A stretch of DNA of 5,238 bases from DAIDHK01 sp035510695 (GTDB lineage Bacteria; Patescibacteriota; Microgenomatia; Levybacterales; UBA12049). Positions 4,201-5,238 of the stretch are shown here, one piece after another. The notes under the pieces were generated by a model, which made no database searches, was not told where the DNA came from, and saw nothing but the letters and a program-made list of their open reading frames with translations. The DNA lies in assembly GCA_035510695.1 (NCBI GenBank), contig DATKGO010000004.1, positions 1 to 5,238 on the forward strand, written 5' to 3'. A program made the position numbers and the translations under genes. The stretch's first letter is position 1. Every line of letters begins with the position of its first letter.

Positions 4201-4303
4201 TAATTTTTAATTTCTAATTTTTAATTTCCATTGAATTTTCATTGGATCATTGTTTCATTGAATATTGATTGAAAATTGTAAATTGGGATTTGAAAATTGA
4301 AAA
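4201..4303. repeat. AT-rich element, copy C (diverged)
   Basis: The left arm (4201-4227) consists of TAATTTTTAATTTCTAAT followed by TTTTAATTT, close to the start of copies A and B. The middle has repeated ATTGAAT/CATTG units, and the right arm is AAATTG/GAAAATTGA-rich, complementary in style to the left arm. Similarity to A and B is clear at the left end only. It immediately follows the operon terminator. The right boundary is approximate. Confidence 0.6.
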
Positions 4304-4343
4304 AAGGCGGTGTACATTATTATACTTCTTATTTAAAGATTTA

Positions 4344-4357
4344 ATTGCTGCAGCAAT
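4344..4357. repeat. Perfect 14-bp palindrome ATTGCTGCAGCAAT
   Basis: It is self-complementary over 14 bp in otherwise AT-rich sequence, and TTGCTGC recurs at 4381-4387. It could be a dimeric protein binding site; nothing near it identifies a role. Confidence 0.45.
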
Positions 4358-4489
4358 CTAAATATACTCACAGTCTTTTGTTGCTGCCTCGCTTTCGCCT
4401 CAATTTCGCATACTATATCTATAAAACAAAATTTTACGTTGAAAAATATTTTCTTGTGAAAAATCTGTACAAATTTTGTCTACGGAGGA

Positions 4490-4594
4490 AATTAATTTCT
4501 AATTCTTAATTTATAATTTCTAATCAAATTTTAATGTTTAAAGAATTAATCATTCTTGCATTCATTAAAAATTAATAATTTAAAATTAAAAATT
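4490..4594. repeat. AT-rich element, copy D (diverged, reverse orientation)
   Basis: The left end carries TTAATTTCTAATTCTTAATT and AATTTCTAATCAA, which match the complement of the right end of copies A and B. The right end (TTTAAAATTAAAAATT) matches the complement of their left end. It lies directly after GGAGG at 4484-4488. Boundaries are approximate to a few bases. Confidence 0.6.
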
Positions 4595-4624
4595 CGTGTA
4601 GCTTCTCCACACGTTGTGCACAAC
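4595..4624. repeat. Hairpin and 12-bp palindrome GTTGTGCACAAC
   Basis: CGTGT/ACACG (4595-4599 with 4609-4613) forms a small stem. The perfect palindrome GTTGTGCACAAC occupies 4613-4624. TTCTCCACA (4603-4611) differs by one base from the DnaA-box consensus TTATCCACA. A role in replication is not supported by anything else here. Confidence 0.4.
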
Positions 4625-4634
4625 TTTCCTTTCT

Positions 4635-4687
4635 CGGGAAATCCCGTGAAAATTCGGGAAATAAATCAGCAGTAATTAATTCCCGAA
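4635..4687. repeat. Cluster of CGGGA/TCCCG inverted repeats
   Basis: CGGGA-AA-TCCCG at 4635-4646 is followed by TTCGGGAA (4653-4660), which pairs perfectly with TTCCCGAA (4680-4687) around a 19-nt loop. The same GGGAA/TTCCC core occurs in the palindromic family, so this may be a degenerate member lacking the TGTCAT ends. Confidence 0.4.
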
Positions 4688-4771
4688 ATCGCCTTTTTAG
4701 CAACCACGAATTAGCAGTCGCAAATAGATAACGACAAAATTAATCTATGATTTACCGTTATTGCTAAACTT

Positions 4772-4993
4772 TTACTTCATTTTTGCCTCTGTGTCATTCC
4801 CATATTTTTCATCGTAATCCCCATGCAAATAAGGATCCAATTCAAAAGAAAACGTGGATTCCCGATTAGATCGGGAATGACGAAAAATTTTTATTAAATG
4901 TTTCCTGACTTCCGGATTTAGTACATTATTTTTAGCAAAAAAATGCGAATTAGGCTCAACTTCTTTTAATAAATTAGTATTTGTTTTTGACAA
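4772..4993 (-). CDS. Doubtful small protein with an in-frame palindromic element
   Basis: A minus-strand frame of 73 residues starts at a TTG (4993-4991) preceded by GGAGAG about 8 nt upstream and ends at TAA (4774-4772). Residues 1-37 (LLKEVEPNSHFFAKNN, NPEVRKHLIKIF) look plausible for a soluble protein. Residues from HSRSNRES to about GNDTE are encoded by a palindromic element. No family is recognised, and there are no membrane segments or signal peptide. The 26-bp direct repeat (4879-4904) also falls in it, encoding KHLIKIF. The start codon is TTG and the composition is AT-rich, so this may be a gene remnant or a chance frame. Confidence 0.3.
   Translation of the reverse strand: MSKTNTNLLKEVEPNSHFFAKNNVLNPEVRKHLIKIFRHSRSNRESTFSFELDPYLHGDYDEKYGNDTEAKMK
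4792..4881. repeat. Palindromic repeat element, copy in the right-hand region
   Basis: GTCATTCCC (4793-4801) and GGGAATGAC (4873-4881) are perfect 9-bp inverted ends. On the minus strand the first hairpin is ATTCCCGAT/ATCGGGAAT, as in the other copies. The other half is degenerate and AT-rich, with no clean second hairpin. Orientation is opposite to the copies in the operon. Confidence 0.75.
4879..4904. repeat. 26-bp direct repeat, left copy
   Basis: It starts GACGAAAAATTTTTATTAAA and is identical over 26 bp to 5051-5076, 172 bp away. Together they flank the segment 4905-5050. Confidence 0.8.
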
Positions 4994-5050
4994 TATTATT
5001 CTCTCCGTAGCCTCAAATTAGTTGTTTTACCTATAGTCTCGGGAAGTCAG
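4905..5050. mobile_element. 146-bp segment with inverted ends flanked by 26-bp direct repeats
   Basis: CTGACTTCCGG (4905-4915) and CGGGAAGTCAG (5040-5050) are inverted ends matching at 10 of 11 positions, and they abut the two 26-bp direct repeats exactly. This is the form of a small inserted element with a long target duplication, though 26 bp is long for common transposases. It encodes no enzyme. The alternative is an imperfect tandem duplication. Confidence 0.35.
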
Positions 5051-5076
5051 GACGAAAAATTTTTATTAAATGTTTC
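5051..5076. repeat. 26-bp direct repeat, right copy
   Basis: It is identical to 4879-4904. It is preceded by GGAAGTCAG, the complement of the bases that follow the left copy. Confidence 0.8.
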
Positions 5077-5153
5077 ATTTTCATAGAATTATGACAAGCA
5101 GCAATTCCGCATATGGCGAAAATAATACGAACAGTGGTGAATGATTTGCAAAA

Positions 5154-5182
5154 GGAATAAAAAAGCTATAAGCTTTTATTCC
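5154..5182 (-). terminator. Hairpin, probable terminator for a minus-strand gene
   Basis: GGAATAAAA (5154-5162) pairs with TTTTATTCC (5174-5182), and GCT/AGC extends the stem past an AA bulge with an ATA loop. On the minus strand the stem is followed by TTTT; on the + strand there is no T-run, so minus-strand use is more likely. Confidence 0.4.
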
Positions 5183-5205
5183 TATGCTTCTTTCTGCCCT
5201 TGATC

Positions 5206-5238
5206 TTATCCAGCAGCTACGGATTGCCGTAAGCTCGT
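5206..5238 (-). CDS. Possible C-terminal end of a minus-strand gene (partial at right edge)
   Basis: On the minus strand the frame entering at 5238 gives TSLRQSVAAG and stops at TAA (5208-5206). The hairpin at 5154-5182 lies 23 bp beyond, as expected for a gene end. The GC content of the last 55 bp is higher than in the AT-rich region before it. Only ten codons are visible, and a + strand frame from an ATG at 5184 (MLLSALDLIQQLRIAVSS) is also open to the edge, so the strand is not settled. Confidence 0.2.
   Translation of the reverse strand, partial: TSLRQSVAAG

Larger units (their letters stand above)
4185..5238. other. AT-rich, mostly non-coding region with repeats and palindromes
   Basis: This is just over 1 kb with no recognised gene. 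In order it holds AT-rich copy C (4201-4303), a palindrome at 4344-4357, AT-rich copy D in reverse orientation (4490-4594), a cluster of small palindromes (4595-4687), a doubtful minus-strand small ORF (4772-4993) containing a palindromic element, a 146-bp segment with inverted ends flanked by 26-bp direct repeats (4879-5076), and a hairpin at 5154-5182. No tRNA, rRNA or CRISPR array is visible. The last 55 bp are richer in GC than the rest and may be coding. Confidence 0.6.

Noticed and set aside
4345..4509. 54-codon + strand frame starting at a TTG
   Set aside because: It starts on a TTG inside a palindrome right after a stop, lacks a ribosome binding site, runs into AT-rich copy D and has no recognisable protein features. 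A TTGAAA / TATACT promoter-like pair at 4297-4326 lies before it, but such matches are expected in AT-rich sequence.
5091..5203. Two tiny overlapping + strand ORFs (17 and 20 codons, ATGA overlap at 5141-5144)
   Set aside because: They are too short, have no ribosome binding site, and the second reads through the hairpin at 5154-5182.
5184..5238. Start of a + strand gene (MLLSALDLIQQLRIAVSS)
   Set aside because: The ATG sits directly after a stable hairpin with no ribosome binding site, and only 18 codons are visible. A minus-strand gene end is equally or more likely.

Overview
The window carries a ribosomal-protein and transcription-factor cluster in the classical bacterial order: secE, nusG, rplK (L11), rplA (L1), then rplJ (L10) and rplL (L7/L12). 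All six are on the + strand and intact. A 34-codon tail of an unrecognised gene enters at the left edge. About 1 kb of AT-rich, mostly non-coding sequence follows rplL. The bacterial gene order, the charged N-terminal extension and shortened core of L1, and the dense small palindromic and AT-rich repeats suggest a Candidate Phyla Radiation (Patescibacteria, Paceibacteria/Parcubacteria-like) genome. That assignment is inference from style, not from a search. The genetic code looks standard: no UGA falls inside any conserved gene, and secE ends on UGA at its expected length.

Layout. 1-105: C-terminus of an unknown gene. 154-226: a palindromic repeat. 256-284: a good sigma70-type promoter (TTTACA, 17-bp spacer, TG-extended TAAAAT) that would start the secE message only about 8 nt before its ATG. 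299-2795: secE-nusG-rplK-rplA. Palindromic elements with TGTCAT...ATGACA ends lie before secE and in each of the three gaps of this operon. A further, nested copy sits inside the rplA reading frame. 2793-2890 and 3612-3709: two identical 98-bp AT-rich elements, each beginning exactly on a gene's TAA stop codon (rplA and rplJ). 2897-3039: promoter, L10-leader RNA, antiterminator and intrinsic terminator that control rplJ-rplL. 3057-4132: rplJ and rplL. 4140-4184: the operon terminator. 4185-5238: repeats, palindromes, one doubtful minus-strand small ORF (4772-4993), a 146-bp segment with inverted ends flanked by 26-bp direct repeats, and a hairpin terminator near the right edge that probably serves a gene entering on the minus strand.

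How the genes work together. SecE is a subunit of the Sec translocon. NusG is a transcription elongation factor that links RNA polymerase to the ribosome. L11, L1, L10 and L7/L12 build the two mobile stalks of the 50S subunit. L10 carries the L7/L12 dimers, and the leader before rplJ has the features needed for L10 or the L10-L7/L12 complex to shut down its own operon by premature termination. rplL has a very strong Shine-Dalgarno sequence and rplJ has none visible, which fits the need for several copies of L7/L12 per L10.

The most unusual points are the multi-level nested palindromic element translated inside ribosomal protein L1, and the AT-rich element family that supplies stop codons to two ribosomal protein genes.
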